This document shows, piece after piece, positions 1-10,361 of a stretch of 64,000 bases of DNA. Positions within the stretch are counted from its first letter, which is position 1; each line of letters opens with the position of its first letter. Origin of the DNA: Cryptomeria japonica (Eukaryota; Streptophyta; Pinopsida; Cupressales; Cupressaceae). The notes beneath the pieces were generated by a model. That model saw only the letters and a program-made list of their open reading frames with translations, ran no database searches and was not told the origin of the DNA. The position numbers were made by a program, and so were the translations under genes. The DNA lies in the NCBI RefSeq assembly GCF_030272615.1, contig NC_081413.1, forward strand, positions 555,731,136-555,795,135, written 5' to 3'.

Positions 1-333
1 CCTAGTGGATTAGGTAGATAAATAAGAATAATTTTAAAAGGGTATATGGTCAAGATTAATTCGCCATTTTGGAATGTTAATTATTTATTAATGAAGCTTA
101 GTGGATTTCCGTTTTGGGAGAAATCTTAGTTCATTGATAACTTAGTTACCCTCTCTTCCTAAATTGGATTTAATTACCTGACTGACTCAAACATAGCTAT
201 GACCTGACCCAAAATGCATTATTTATTTAAGTTAATCGCACTAAGTTGCATTATTTTAATTTAGTTAGTCGATAATTAGTTAAGTATTTAAAAAAAAAAA
301 AAATCCGTTCGTGCCCTAAAGTTGGGCATGACA
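1..333 (+). repeat. 5' LTR, 3' end only (Tekay-like Ty3 element)
   Basis: These bases match 9646-9978 over their whole 333-bp length. The only differences I see are three positions at the two edges of an A-run near 290-303. The segment ends in CA and is followed by a primer binding site, so it is the tail of the 5' LTR. The rest of that LTR lies left of the window. The near identity implies a recent insertion. Confidence 0.93.
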
Positions 334-336
334 TTT

Positions 337-348
337 TGGTATCAGAGC
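337..348 (+). other. Primer binding site (initiator tRNA-Met type)
   Basis: TGGTATCAGAGC lies three bases after the LTR terminus. It is the standard plant retrotransposon site complementary to the 3' end of initiator methionine tRNA, which primes minus-strand cDNA synthesis. Confidence 0.93.
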
Positions 349-501
349 AAGGTTGCCAACACTAGGGAACCTTACTCCATTACATTTCGCTACAATTATT
401 TAATTAATTTAAGATTGTATTCAATTTTATTTTTGAACTAGCTAAAATATTTTCTCCTAAAATAGTTATTTATTTCATTTTATTTTATTTTCTTAAAAAG
501 G

Positions 502-891
502 ATGCCTCCAACTACGCGACAAGCTCGCAAACGTGGTAGAGGCCCTAGGCGTGCACGCATGGCACGCGAAGAGATCATTAGGGAGGAATCGGTTCAGGAA
601 GTGAACCCAGCAGCTCCCGAGCAACCAGTTGACCCAAACCAAGACATCTTGGTAGCCCTTCAGAACCTGATTGGATTAGTACAGGATAGGCTTCCAGCAG
701 CAGACCATAATGTTGAAAACCAGAACTCAGGAAGTCATAGAACAGTAGAACGGGAACGGAGTAGGAGTCCACCTCCTAATCCCGTGGAGAGTCAGGCTGG
801 GCATGAGCCCGAACCCATTCACCTACCAGCACCACCTCCAGCCGTAGGCCAGTGTATATTGAGAGGGCACGTAGAGATCCAGGGGATCTAA
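502..891 (+). CDS. gag: Gag N-terminal segment, Tekay-like element (frame-disrupted)
   Basis: This frame opens with an ATG at 502, about 170 bases after the 5' LTR. It encodes a basic, Arg-rich N-terminus ([14 protein letters not shown]) and then an acidic, Pro-rich linker, as in plant chromovirus Gag proteins. It reads into a stop at 892, while the conserved Gag core is in another frame from 852. The two overlap near 850, so a one-base indel there most likely broke an originally continuous gag-pol frame. A programmed shift is less likely because the break lies at the start of Gag, not at the gag/pol boundary. Confidence 0.75.
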   Translation: MPPTTRQARKRGRGPRRARMAREEIIREESVQEVNPAAPEQPVDPNQDILVALQNLIGLVQDRLPAADHNVENQNSGSHRTVERERSRSPPPNPVESQAGHEPEPIHLPAPPPAVGQCILRGHVEIQGI

Positions 892-3800
892 TCAGAGAGG
901 TTATGCGACTTCAGCCACCATCATTTGGAGGATCTACCGACGGGGTAGAGGTAGAGGCATGGCATTTAAGCCTAGATAGGTGCTTTGCATTGCGCTCTTA
1001 TGAGAGCAATCTAAAAGCACGTGCAGCGGTTCACCTATTGCGAGGAACAGCCTCCACATGGTGGAGACAGGAAGAATATAAGTGTGGCTTAGAGATAGAG
1101 ACCCTCACTTGGGAGATTTTCACAGAGAGATTCAGGGAGAGGTATCTATCAGAGCATTTCAGACAGCGTAGGGTGGATGAGTTTCATGACCTCCAGCAGA
1201 AGGGTATGTCAGTGACACAGTACGAGAACAAGTTCTTTGAACTATTGCCTTATGTAGACTACCTGAAAGATGAAAAGCTTCTCGTCAACCGATTTATCAG
1301 AGGATTGAATTCCGGCATAGCAGGACCAGTGAGAATGGCCGCTCCAGGGAGCCTCCGGGTTGCCGTGGAGAAGGCTTTGATAGCCGAGGAGATTCAGGCC
1401 AGACCACATGACTCGAAGGATCGGTTTCAGAACCGTAACCCTTCACCACAGACTTATGGGTTTCAGAAGCCCCATTGGAAAGGTAACAACAGGCACTCAT
1501 CGGGGTTCTCCAAACCCCCTCCTCCACAGCAGTCACAGCAAAACCAGAGGCAGAAGCCTCCGCAGAATCAGCAGGGCACAAAGCCCAAGCAGTGGCAGTC
1601 ACAGAGTCAGAGGCGAGATCAGAAATCTCAGGCCCCTTACACACCTCCGGCTAGGACTCAGCAGTCCTCTAGAGGTGGGTATAATGGTTCTAGTAGGACA
1701 GGGGGACAGTCTTTCTCCAGACCACAGGGAGTACAGTTTCAGGCACGAGGCCCTTGCTTCACATGTGGAGCCATGGGACACATAGCGAGAGAGTGTCCTC
1801 AGGGTCAGATGACAGGAAATCAGAGGATGGCAGCATCAGAGCCGACAGTTGGGGACATGGGCAAGTCCCACAGAGTCTTCGCAGCGGTTGACAACCGCCA
1901 GGCAGAGCATCAGGCCACGGTTATTGAGGTAGCAGGTATGATCAGAGGTAGCAGTGTATCTATATTATTTGATTCAGGAGCTACTGATTCTTTTATATCT
2001 CCATTGGTTGTGGAGCGTTGCGGGCTAGTGGCAACTAGGCAAGAGGTCAATTGGGAAGTGGAATTAGCTTCAGGGGCTAGAGTGTCAGTGGAATCAGAGG
2101 TTAAGGGATGTCAGATTCAGATTGGCAACATCACCACCTTAGTAGACCTTAGAGTTACACCACTTGGATCATATGGCGTTGTACTTGGCATGGATTGGCT
2201 CTATGCCCACAGAGCCAAGATGGATTGTCGCCTGAAAAAGATCGAGTGTGAGGATGACCATGGCTCTCCTATAGTGATCACTGGAATTCAGAGACCCGTG
2301 TCTCTTCGTATGATCTCCGCCATGCAGCTTAAGCGGAGCATGCGAAAGGGATGTCAGTTATTTGCCATCACCATTAGTGATAGAGATGAAGAGGAGGAAA
2401 AAGAACCATCTATTGATGACCATCCTATCCTTAGAGAATTTGCAGATGTTTTTCCTTCAGAGTTACCTGGTATGCCGCCCCGTAGAGAGATTGATTTTCA
2501 TATAGACCTTGTTCCAGGAGCCGAACCAATTTCAAGAGCACCATATAGAATGACCACAAATGAGCTTAATGAGCTCAAGATTCAGCTTGAGGAACTCCTA
2601 GAGAAGGGCCACATTCGCCCTAGTGTATCCCCTTGGGGTGCACCAGTCATCTTCGTGAAGAAGAAAGATGGATCTCTCCGACTATGCATGGACTACCGTC
2701 AGTTGAACAAAGTAACCATCAAGAATCGTTATCCATTGCCCAGGATCGATGATTTGTTTGACCAACTTCAAGGTGCCAAAGTATTCTCCAAGATTGATCT
2801 AAAGTCAGGATACCATCAGTTGAGAATAGTGGAAAGTGACATCCACAAGACCGCATTTCGCACCAGATATGGCCACTATGAGTTCACCGTGGTCCCATTC
2901 GGTCTTACGAATGCCCCAGCAGTTTTTATGAGTCTCATGAATGGGGTATTCCGTACATTCCTCGACCGCTTTGTGATTGTATTTCTCGACGACATTTTGA
3001 TATATTCACGGAATGAGGAGGAACATGAGGAGCACTTGAGACAGGTTTTGCAGTGTTTGAGGGAAAACCAGTTGTATGGCAGTCTGTCGAAGTGTGCTTT
3101 CTTTAAAACAGAGATCAAGTACCTTGGTCATGTTATATCCGGTGATGGGATCTCAGTAGACCCATCAAAGATCAGAGCCATTATGGATTGGCCAGCACCT
3201 ACCAGTGTGATAGAGGTCAGGAGCTTCATGGGCTTAGCAGGTTATTACCGACGTTTTGTCGAGGGATTCTCTAGAATTGCTCATCCTATCACTTCTCTTC
3301 AGCGCAAAGGGAAGAAGTTTGAGTGGACGGAGAAGTGCGAGAAGGCCTTTCAGGAGCTTAAAAGGGCACTTACTACCGCACCTATCCTTGTAGTACCGGA
3401 TCCTTCAGCTGATTTCATGGTTTGCACAGATGCTTCCCTAGATGGTTTAGGAGCAGTACTTATGCAGAATGGCAGGGCTATAGCGTTTGAGTCTAGGAAA
3501 CTCAAGACTCACGAGCTTAATTACCCTACTCATGACCTTGAGCTTGCAGCCGTAGTACATGCACTTGTGAGATGGAGACACTTCCTTTTGGGTCATCACT
3601 TTGAGTTGCACTCAGACCATCAGAGCCTTCAGTACATATTTACTCAGCCGAATCTTAATGCACGTCAGAGGAGATGGATGGAATTCTTGTGTGAGTATGA
3701 TTTTGACGTTCACTACATCAAAGGGAAAGAAAATGTAGTTGCAGATGCTTTGAGTAGGAGACATCACGAGGTATACACCATGTCTATGAGCACGGATTTG

Positions 3801-4079
3801 AGAGATCGGATTATGCAGCAATTGCCAGAGGACAGATGGTATTTAGAGGTTTGCCAGGCTATTCGGTCTCAGGAAACTTTGGAAGGGAAATATGTGGATT
3901 ATTCCTTCGAGTCAGATGGTTTATTACGCCATAGAGGGCGCATCTATGTACCTTCTTCCGGGGGATTGCGGGAGTTCATTATCGCAGAGGCTCATAGAGC
4001 TCCTTATGCAGCACATCCCGGGGTCAAGAAGTTGCATGCAGACTTGAGAGAACTATATCATTGGCCAGGAATGCGATAG
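852..4079 (+). CDS. gag-pol: Gag-protease-RT-RNase H polyprotein of a Tekay-like Ty3 element
   Basis: The 1075-codon frame carries the retrotransposon Gag core (residues about 20-185), a zinc knuckle [14 protein letters not shown] near residue 302, and the aspartic protease signature [11 protein letters not shown] with the catalytic Asp near 374. Reverse transcriptase follows, with [25 protein letters not shown] and the active-site FLDD near 711-714. RNase H comes next (TDASLDG near 860, SDHQSL near 923, ADALSRR). The last 30 residues begin the integrase zinc-binding domain ([11 protein letters not shown]). The frame ends at an in-frame TAG (4077-4079), after which integrase continues in the same frame, so the stop is most simply a point mutation. 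The first methionine used here lies inside the true Gag, whose start is at 502. Domain order PR-RT-RH-INT places it in Ty3/Metaviridae. Confidence 0.93.
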   Translation: MYIERARRDPGDLIREVMRLQPPSFGGSTDGVEVEAWHLSLDRCFALRSYESNLKARAAVHLLRGTASTWWRQEEYKCGLEIETLTWEIFTERFRERYLSEHFRQRRVDEFHDLQQKGMSVTQYENKFFELLPYVDYLKDEKLLVNRFIRGLNSGIAGPVRMAAPGSLRVAVEKALIAEEIQARPHDSKDRFQNRNPSPQTYGFQKPHWKGNNRHSSGFSKPPPPQQSQQNQRQKPPQNQQGTKPKQWQSQSQRRDQKSQAPYTPPARTQQSSRGGYNGSSRTGGQSFSRPQGVQFQARGPCFTCGAMGHIARECPQGQMTGNQRMAASEPTVGDMGKSHRVFAAVDNRQAEHQATVIEVAGMIRGSSVSILFDSGATDSFISPLVVERCGLVATRQEVNWEVELASGARVSVESEVKGCQIQIGNITTLVDLRVTPLGSYGVVLGMDWLYAHRAKMDCRLKKIECEDDHGSPIVITGIQRPVSLRMISAMQLKRSMRKGCQLFAITISDRDEEEEKEPSIDDHPILREFADVFPSELPGMPPRREIDFHIDLVPGAEPISRAPYRMTTNELNELKIQLEELLEKGHIRPSVSPWGAPVIFVKKKDGSLRLCMDYRQLNKVTIKNRYPLPRIDDLFDQLQGAKVFSKIDLKSGYHQLRIVESDIHKTAFRTRYGHYEFTVVPFGLTNAPAVFMSLMNGVFRTFLDRFVIVFLDDILIYSRNEEEHEEHLRQVLQCLRENQLYGSLSKCAFFKTEIKYLGHVISGDGISVDPSKIRAIMDWPAPTSVIEVRSFMGLAGYYRRFVEGFSRIAHPITSLQRKGKKFEWTEKCEKAFQELKRALTTAPILVVPDPSADFMVCTDASLDGLGAVLMQNGRAIAFESRKLKTHELNYPTHDLELAAVVHALVRWRHFLLGHHFELHSDHQSLQYIFTQPNLNARQRRWMEFLCEYDFDVHYIKGKENVVADALSRRHHEVYTMSMSTDLRDRIMQQLPEDRWYLEVCQAIRSQETLEGKYVDYSFESDGLLRHRGRIYVPSSGGLREFIIAEAHRAPYAAHPGVKKLHADLRELYHWPGMR

Positions 4080-4091
4080 CTTATCGCCGAG

Positions 4092-5264
4092 TTGATAGCC
4101 CGATGCCTTGAGTGTCAGAGAGTTAAGGTGGAGCACAGCCATCCAGGTGGGTTGCTCCAATCTCATGCTATACCAGAGTGGAAGTGGGACACTATATCCA
4201 TGGATTTTATCATTGGTCTCCCTATGTCATCTCGCCGCCATGATGCCATCTTGGTGACGGTTGACAAGTTGACCAAAGTGGCTCACTTTTCACCAGTTTG
4301 TACCACCTTCACAGCACCAGCAGTAGCACAGGTGTTTTTGCGAGACATTTTCAGACTTCATGGTGTTCCACGTAAGATCATTTCCGATAGGGATTCCCTC
4401 TTCACTTCCTCTTTCTGGAAGGCGTTACAGGCAGCTATGGGTACCAAGCTCAATTTCAGTACAGCCTATCATCCGGAGATGGATGGCCAGACAGAGAGAG
4501 TTAATCAGGTGTTAGAGGATATGCTTCGCATGTATGTCATGGATCACCAGACCAGATGGGAAGAGTATCTTCCCTTAGTGGAGTTTGCCTATAACAATGG
4601 GCATCACACGTCCTTGGGGATGCCACCCTATCAGGCATTATATGGCAGGCCTTGTAGGACACCATTGAGTTGGGACCGCATAGAGGATAGAGTTGCTATT
4701 GGTCCAGAGATAGTTCGGGATATGGAACAGCAGGTGGATTTGATTAGGCAGCATCTTAGAGAGGCACAGGATAGACAGAAGAAATATGCAGATGCAAAGA
4801 GGGTTGATCGTAGCTACTCTGTTGGAGATAGAGTCTTCTTGAGAGTGCGACCGCATAAGAGTCCAATCCGTTATGGAAAGGGTTCTAAGCTCGCACCTCG
4901 ATTTGTAGGACCATTTGAGATCCTTGAGAGGATAGGGCCAGTTGCCTACCGTCTAGCATTGCCACCTAGCCTGTCACGCATCCACGATGTGTTTCATGTT
5001 TCAGTTTTGAGGAAGTATATCTATGATGAGTCTCATATTTTAGATTGGGATGCCTTGCAGGTGGAGTCGGACGGGCAGCTAGCTTTGGAGCCCATTCGCA
5101 TTTTGGCACGCCAGACGCTGAGCCTTCGAGGGCGAGAGCTGGACCAGGTTAGAGTCCAGTGGGATTGCTATGATGAGGTCACAGCCTCATGGGAGGATGC
5201 AGCACTTATGAGATCACAGTACCCCCACCTTTTTGATGAACTTCAGGAGGAAGTTCATGCCTAG
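4092..5264 (+). CDS. int: Integrase with C-terminal chromodomain (Tekay-like Ty3 element)
   Basis: This continues the preceding frame after the TAG at 4077; the ATG at 4092 is only the next methionine. The second half of the zinc-binding domain (CLECQRVK) is followed by the catalytic core: Asp at about residue 38 (SMDFIIGLP), Asp at about 99 (ISDRDSLF) and Glu at about 135 (GQTERVNQ), giving the D-35-E spacing of Ty3 integrases. The GPY/F-like region (FVGPFEILERIGPVAYRLALP) and VFHVSVLRKY follow. The C-terminus (REL..VRVQW, TASWEDAALMRSQYPHLF) is a chromodomain as in plant chromoviruses, which steers integration to marked chromatin. The protein ends ten bases before the polypurine tract. Tekay/Del is my best lineage assignment, from the C-terminus and the long LTR. 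Confidence 0.92.
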   Translation: MIARCLECQRVKVEHSHPGGLLQSHAIPEWKWDTISMDFIIGLPMSSRRHDAILVTVDKLTKVAHFSPVCTTFTAPAVAQVFLRDIFRLHGVPRKIISDRDSLFTSSFWKALQAAMGTKLNFSTAYHPEMDGQTERVNQVLEDMLRMYVMDHQTRWEEYLPLVEFAYNNGHHTSLGMPPYQALYGRPCRTPLSWDRIEDRVAIGPEIVRDMEQQVDLIRQHLREAQDRQKKYADAKRVDRSYSVGDRVFLRVRPHKSPIRYGKGSKLAPRFVGPFEILERIGPVAYRLALPPSLSRIHDVFHVSVLRKYIYDESHILDWDALQVESDGQLALEPIRILARQTLSLRGRELDQVRVQWDCYDEVTASWEDAALMRSQYPHLFDELQEEVHA

Positions 5265-5274
5265 GGGGGGAGGG
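5263..5274 (+). other. Polypurine tract (Tekay-like element)
   Basis: AGGGGGGGAGGG directly abuts the TG that opens the 3' LTR. It is the usual plus-strand primer of LTR retrotransposons. Confidence 0.9.
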
Positions 5275-7923
5275 TGTGAGGCCCTACCCCGATTCAGTTT
5301 GACATTTTCAGTTATTTGCATATTGAGACTATTATGGTTGCTTTACTTTATGCATTATGGACTTAGAACTTATATGATCCCATGATTTGGATCACACTGA
5401 CACTTGTTGATGTTTTATTTCATGCATGATGATTATGAAACTTTAGATATGATTTCTAGAATAGAATTATATTATGATGGTGTATGTCATTATTGGAAAT
5501 TTGCAGGATTTTATTTTGATGAAAGAAAATGATGCTTATTTATGAATGGTTCAATTTTGGGAAATTATGTTAATTGTTTATGTGAAATTAAATTTGAAAC
5601 CAAATGAGGTATTGAATTATTGTTGCCTAATGTATGAGTGTTGATTTGCAATGGAATCCATGTATTTGATTATGAATAATTGTGATTATTTGGAGTTACT
5701 AATGTGTTAATTGAGATGCGCAGGAAAATTATCCATGTGACCATGGAATTTAATGGAGAATCAAGCCTAGACCAATGTGCGTTTGTTAAGCCGGGAGTTG
5801 TCTATTTGGAGAGACAACACCCCTCCCCTTGTAATGTATTTTATTTGTGATGTGTATAATGCTTGAGTGTAAAATTTAATTTATATGTAATTATGTAGTC
5901 CTTCAAGAGACCAATTTTCCATGTGTGATTTTTATATTGTATTTTTGTTGTGTCACTTGACACATGTGCTGATTAAGTGTCATTGATGTTGACTTATCTC
6001 TTGGAGGGAGTTTTGTTTCTACCAAAGCCAATTCAAAAACATGAGTGTGGTCCCAAATTTGTCTTGGGTAGGGAGTCATGGGAGTGGTCAACTCATGCTT
6101 GACCCGTAGGTAAACTTCAGTGGAGTTTCCAAAGGGTTTAATGGACTCCTAGGGTAAGTTTTTAGGCTTTTCCAAAGGTCCTAAGGGTATACCTATGGGT
6201 TAGGGGTGTTTTGCAACATGTGGCTTCTCCCATGTGACTATGAAGTCACTTCAAAAAGTGATAATTCCAAGATGCACGAAAATTGAACTTAGAAAGTTCT
6301 CCCTAGGATAGAGAACCTTCCCTTTAGGAGTTAAACTCTCTTCCCCATCCTCTTCCACCTTTTCCCTTTCCAATTTGAGTAATGTGCAAGAGTTTGGGAA
6401 GGGCAACCAATGGGAACTCACACCTCACCCAAGGGGTTGGGAAGTGTGTGAGAGGCCTTCTTAGGCAAGAATTTGAAAACTTAGTGAGTAATCACCCACT
6501 CTCCTCTCTTGGAGATTTTGCTTGTTTTGAAAAAACTAGTAGGAGTTGGCATTTTTAGTGGAATTTTGGGAGAAAAGATAGTGGAAATTGGGCAGCTCAT
6601 CCCCAACTAAAGTTAGCAAACCTTTTGGCAGAATAAGGTTGGTTACTCCCTTCTTTCTCTTATTATGTTGTTTTGTGAAATGAAAGAGTTGTTTGTAAGA
6701 TTGTGCTTATGAAGTTTTTGGTTGAAGTTAATATGTGTAGTTTTCCTTTCTATGTATTTGTTTGTGTTTCTTGTGGTTTTTGGGAGTGTCCAAGATCTCC
6801 TATCCTTGGGAGGGTAGGAAGATCTTGGGGTGGAAGGAGTTTGACAGCCATGGGTGAGAGGCTCTCCTTATGGAGAGTGTTCTCAAGGGAGTCCTTGGTG
6901 ACCCTTGATGCATAGCCATGTGTATGCATTTGGGGGTCATAAGGGGAGCATATATGGCCTTGAGCCTTTTTGGGGGGCATAAGGTTTGTGAAAGTATTTG
7001 GGTTGCATTGTGTTGCCATGAGGTGGCTAATGTAGTATTGTTTTTTTGGCATGCATTCTCCCCATTGGTACTTGGTCCACTTCCACCCATGGAAGAGTCA
7101 CCATGAAAGTGGTGAATGTGTAGCTTGGGAAGGGATATTTGTATGTAAATGTGTTTCTATGTTTGTTGTGGGGTTTGTATGTGTGTAACCCGTCTAGTGC
7201 TTGGTTCTCCAAGCTCGGGGGTGGCTTCTAGTAAGCCTAGGCTGGGAGGTGAGCTTCCCATGGTCAAAATATGTTTTAATGCAGGTTGCATGGGAATGGG
7301 AAAAGATGGATTAAAGAGCTATGTGGCTGATTTTTGTTGCAGAAAAATGTTTAAAAGATAGGGAAGAAATGGAAGCATTCAATGTTGTAGTATTTTCCTT
7401 CAAAAAAAAAGTTGTATTATTTTTAAGTAACTATGTAGAGAAATACATTGTAGGGTGTTCAACCCATATGTATTCAAGATTATTTTTGTGTACATGAAAT
7501 TACTTGATATCTACTTGATAATGAAATATTTGTTGCTTTCTATCCCTATTTCTAGTAGTTGCAAATGAAAAAGTAATGTATTAGATTTTATGAAAAATTT
7601 TATGTTGCAAAGGAATAGTAAATGCATTTTATTTTACATGTATTCTGTAAATAGATGAAAACTAAGTTGCTGTAAATTTAAATGAAAACAGTCCATTATT
7701 TATCTATTTAATGCTGCCAAGAAATTTATAAAAAAGTCTTTTAAAGTTGATGTTATTGCAGAAATTAAAACTGATTAAAATAGTTCCTTTCTTTCAAAAG
7801 AATATTTAGCTTTTAATATTTATTACCTTTAGATGTTGTTTGGACAAACTGGTTTTAGATACAGTTCTGATAATATTTTAAAACAGCAAGAAAATCTGGC
7901 AATCTTGTTAATCCAGTCCTTTT

Positions 7924-7925
<2 letters not shown>

Positions 7926-7980
<55 letters not shown>

Positions 7981-8090
7981 CCATTAAGAATCATTTAAGA
8001 AGAATCTGTTTTTTTTTTAAAAAAAAGAAATAATACTTTTCCAGATCTGATATTACCCAAAAAGGAGGAGTAAATTGATACTATGATTAA

Positions 8091-8173
<83 letters not shown>

Positions 8174-8254
8174 TTTACAACAAACTGCCAGTTTCAAACA
8201 AAGAACCTGAGATATTTCTTTTTACCAAATTATATTATATATATATATAAATAA

Positions 8255-8323
<69 letters not shown>

Positions 8324-8348
8324 TAAATATATATATATTTATATATAT
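7926..8348. repeat. TA microsatellite cluster in LTR
   Basis: Three blocks of (TA)n, about 7927-7979, 8093-8170 and 8230-8348, lie between short unique stretches. The last block is interrupted by ATGTATAT and AAATATAT variants. Confidence 0.95.
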
Positions 8349-8436
8349 CCTAATGCTATTTAAAAATTATTATAAAAAAAAAAAAAACTGAATGCTTTAA
8401 CACCGGGCGAAATCGTTTAACACAAAAAAAGGGGCA

Positions 8437-8640
8437 CCAGGGTTTGTGCGGGCTGCAGCTCCCGGGGACGGGCGGCCGCAGCCTGCGGCTCCCCGCAGCC
8501 TGCGGGCGGCGACGCCGCAGACTGCGGGAACCGCAGCCTGCGGCGGCGTCGTCCGCAGCATCGGCGCCCCCGCGTTGCAGGTCCCTCGTCCTGTACTTCC
8601 CCTCCGCAAACCCTCGGCGCTGTTAAAAGGAGACGTCGCG
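8437..8640. other. GC-rich patch with CCGCAG-CTGCGG near-palindromes
   Basis: Within otherwise AT-rich LTR sequence, about 200 bases are very GC- and CpG-rich. They contain several copies of a CCGCAGCCTGCGG-type near-palindrome (GCAGCCTGCGG, GCAGACTGCGG). Translations of this patch are low-complexity Ala/Pro/Arg strings and are not convincing genes. It may be the regulatory core of the LTR, but nothing here proves it. Confidence 0.7.
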
Positions 8641-8810
8641 GTTCTGGTTCTCTTACCGCTCGGCCCTCTCATTTCCCGCTCCGCCCGTCTCTTTCTCTCC
8701 ACGCCGTGACCTCCAAAACAAAATAAAAAAAAAGAAACTTCGCCCAAAAACAAGTTAGGCCATGAACACAAAAAAGAAAGAGAAAGAAAAGTTTGGGCAT
8801 AAGCGTGTTC

Positions 8811-8838
8811 GCCCTAACCCTAATCTTCGGGTTAGGGC
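8811..8838. other. Telomere-like hairpin in LTR
   Basis: GCCCTAACCC and GGGTTAGGGC form a perfect 10-bp inverted repeat around an 8-base loop. The arms resemble plant telomeric CCCTAA units but are only one to two repeats long. Confidence 0.6.
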
Positions 8839-8923
8839 AACACTCTCAGGCTTAATAAACACGTGAGATCTATTTTGTATGGGGTTTATAACAAGTTATT
8901 AAATGATATAATATAAAAATAGT

Positions 8924-8928
<5 letters not shown>

Positions 8929-9004
<76 letters not shown>

Positions 9005-9267
9005 ATATATATATATATAAACTATGTGCATAGATGATTATATATAAACTTATATATATAAATGTGCATATATGTATATATATTTAGATATATATACATA
9101 TACATACATATATATATAGATATATAGGTAGTCGTAAAATAAAAATTGTTTTAAAAAAAAAAAAAGGAAATGTAAAAGTGAAATTTAAACCCCGCCCCAC
9201 TTCTTTTGGGAATACATCCATAATCAGAGTATTTAAATAGATAACTATGTAAAAATGTATATAAAAA

Positions 9268-9337
<70 letters not shown>

Positions 9338-9361
9338 TATATACATATATATATATATACA
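8929..9361. repeat. TA microsatellites, second cluster in LTR
   Basis: Long (TA)n runs occupy about 8929-8998 and 9270-9327. Shorter ATATAC/ATATAG-interrupted runs lie between and after them. Confidence 0.93.
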
Positions 9362-10361
9362 TGTAAGTAGAATTGTATTGATTTTTTTTAATCTGAATTA
9401 ATATAGTTAGGTATAAAGTTAAGTTTGGAATACTGTTGTGTAATACTGGGCTTATGTAGAGAAATTTCATAAGAGGGGTTTTAATGATTAGGTAAATTAG
9501 GAAAAAAAAAAAAGGGATAAACCATTAAGTTCTTGTAGGGCCAAGAGGGCCAAATCAAGTAAAAGATTATAAAGTGAATTTTAAACATAGATGTTTCAAA
9601 TTAAATAAAATGTTTTAAAATTACCAGGATAATTAAATTAGGAATCCTAGTGGATTAGGTAGATAAATAAGAATAATTTTAAAAGGGTATATGGTCAAGA
9701 TTAATTCGCCATTTTGGAATGTTAATTATTTATTAATGAAGCTTAGTGGATTTCCGTTTTGGGAGAAATCTTAGTTCATTGATAACTTAGTTACCCTCTC
9801 TTCCTAAATTGGATTTAATTACCTGACTGACTCAAACATAGCTATGACCTGACCCAAAATGCATTATTTATTTAAGTTAATCGCACTAAGTTGCATTATT
9901 TTAATTTAGTTAGTCGATAATTAGTTAAGTATTTTAAAAAAAAAAATTTCCGTTCGTGCCCTAAAGTTGGGCATGACACTTACACTAGGAGGATCATCTT
10001 ATTTCTCACTTCTTTATTGATCTTATGTATGAAATATTTTATATTGATTTTAATAGTTGATGCATTTTACAAGAAATGAATTTATTAAATTGAATATATA
10101 ATAGATTTATGATGTTTCATTGAAAGTTTTTATTAAGTTTTGTGTGCAAATTTTATATTTAAAGATTCAATAGTATGTACATGTATATTTTTTTAAGTTC
10201 AATATTATATTATATATTTCATGTGTATCTCATTCAACAACATAGAAATGTTACTATTTATAGATGTTTTTTTTTTTAATTTAGTAAAATAGATTCTTCT
10301 TTGACATAGAGTTGTATATAATTCATGTATATCTTTATATATGCAGGAGCTCTTTGTTATC

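Larger units (their letters stand above)
5275..9978 (+). repeat. 3' LTR, about 4.7 kb (Tekay-like element)
   Basis: The LTR opens with TGTGAGGCCC right after the polypurine tract and closes with GGGCATGACA. These ends form an imperfect inverted pair (TGTGAGGCCC / TGTCATGCCC). Its last 333 bases are repeated at 1-333. At 4704 bp it is very long for a plant LTR, although long LTRs are typical of Tekay/Del elements. It has no supported gene; short frames inside it look spurious. It contains several TA microsatellites, a GC-rich patch and a telomere-like hairpin. The flank begins CTTAC, which belongs to the E1 transposon, so the element inserted into E1. Confidence 0.9.

Noticed and set aside
5275-9470. 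Genes inside the Tekay 3' LTR (several frames of 60-128 codons)
   Set aside because: They are overlapping, lack motifs, or are translations of TA microsatellites and the GC-rich patch.
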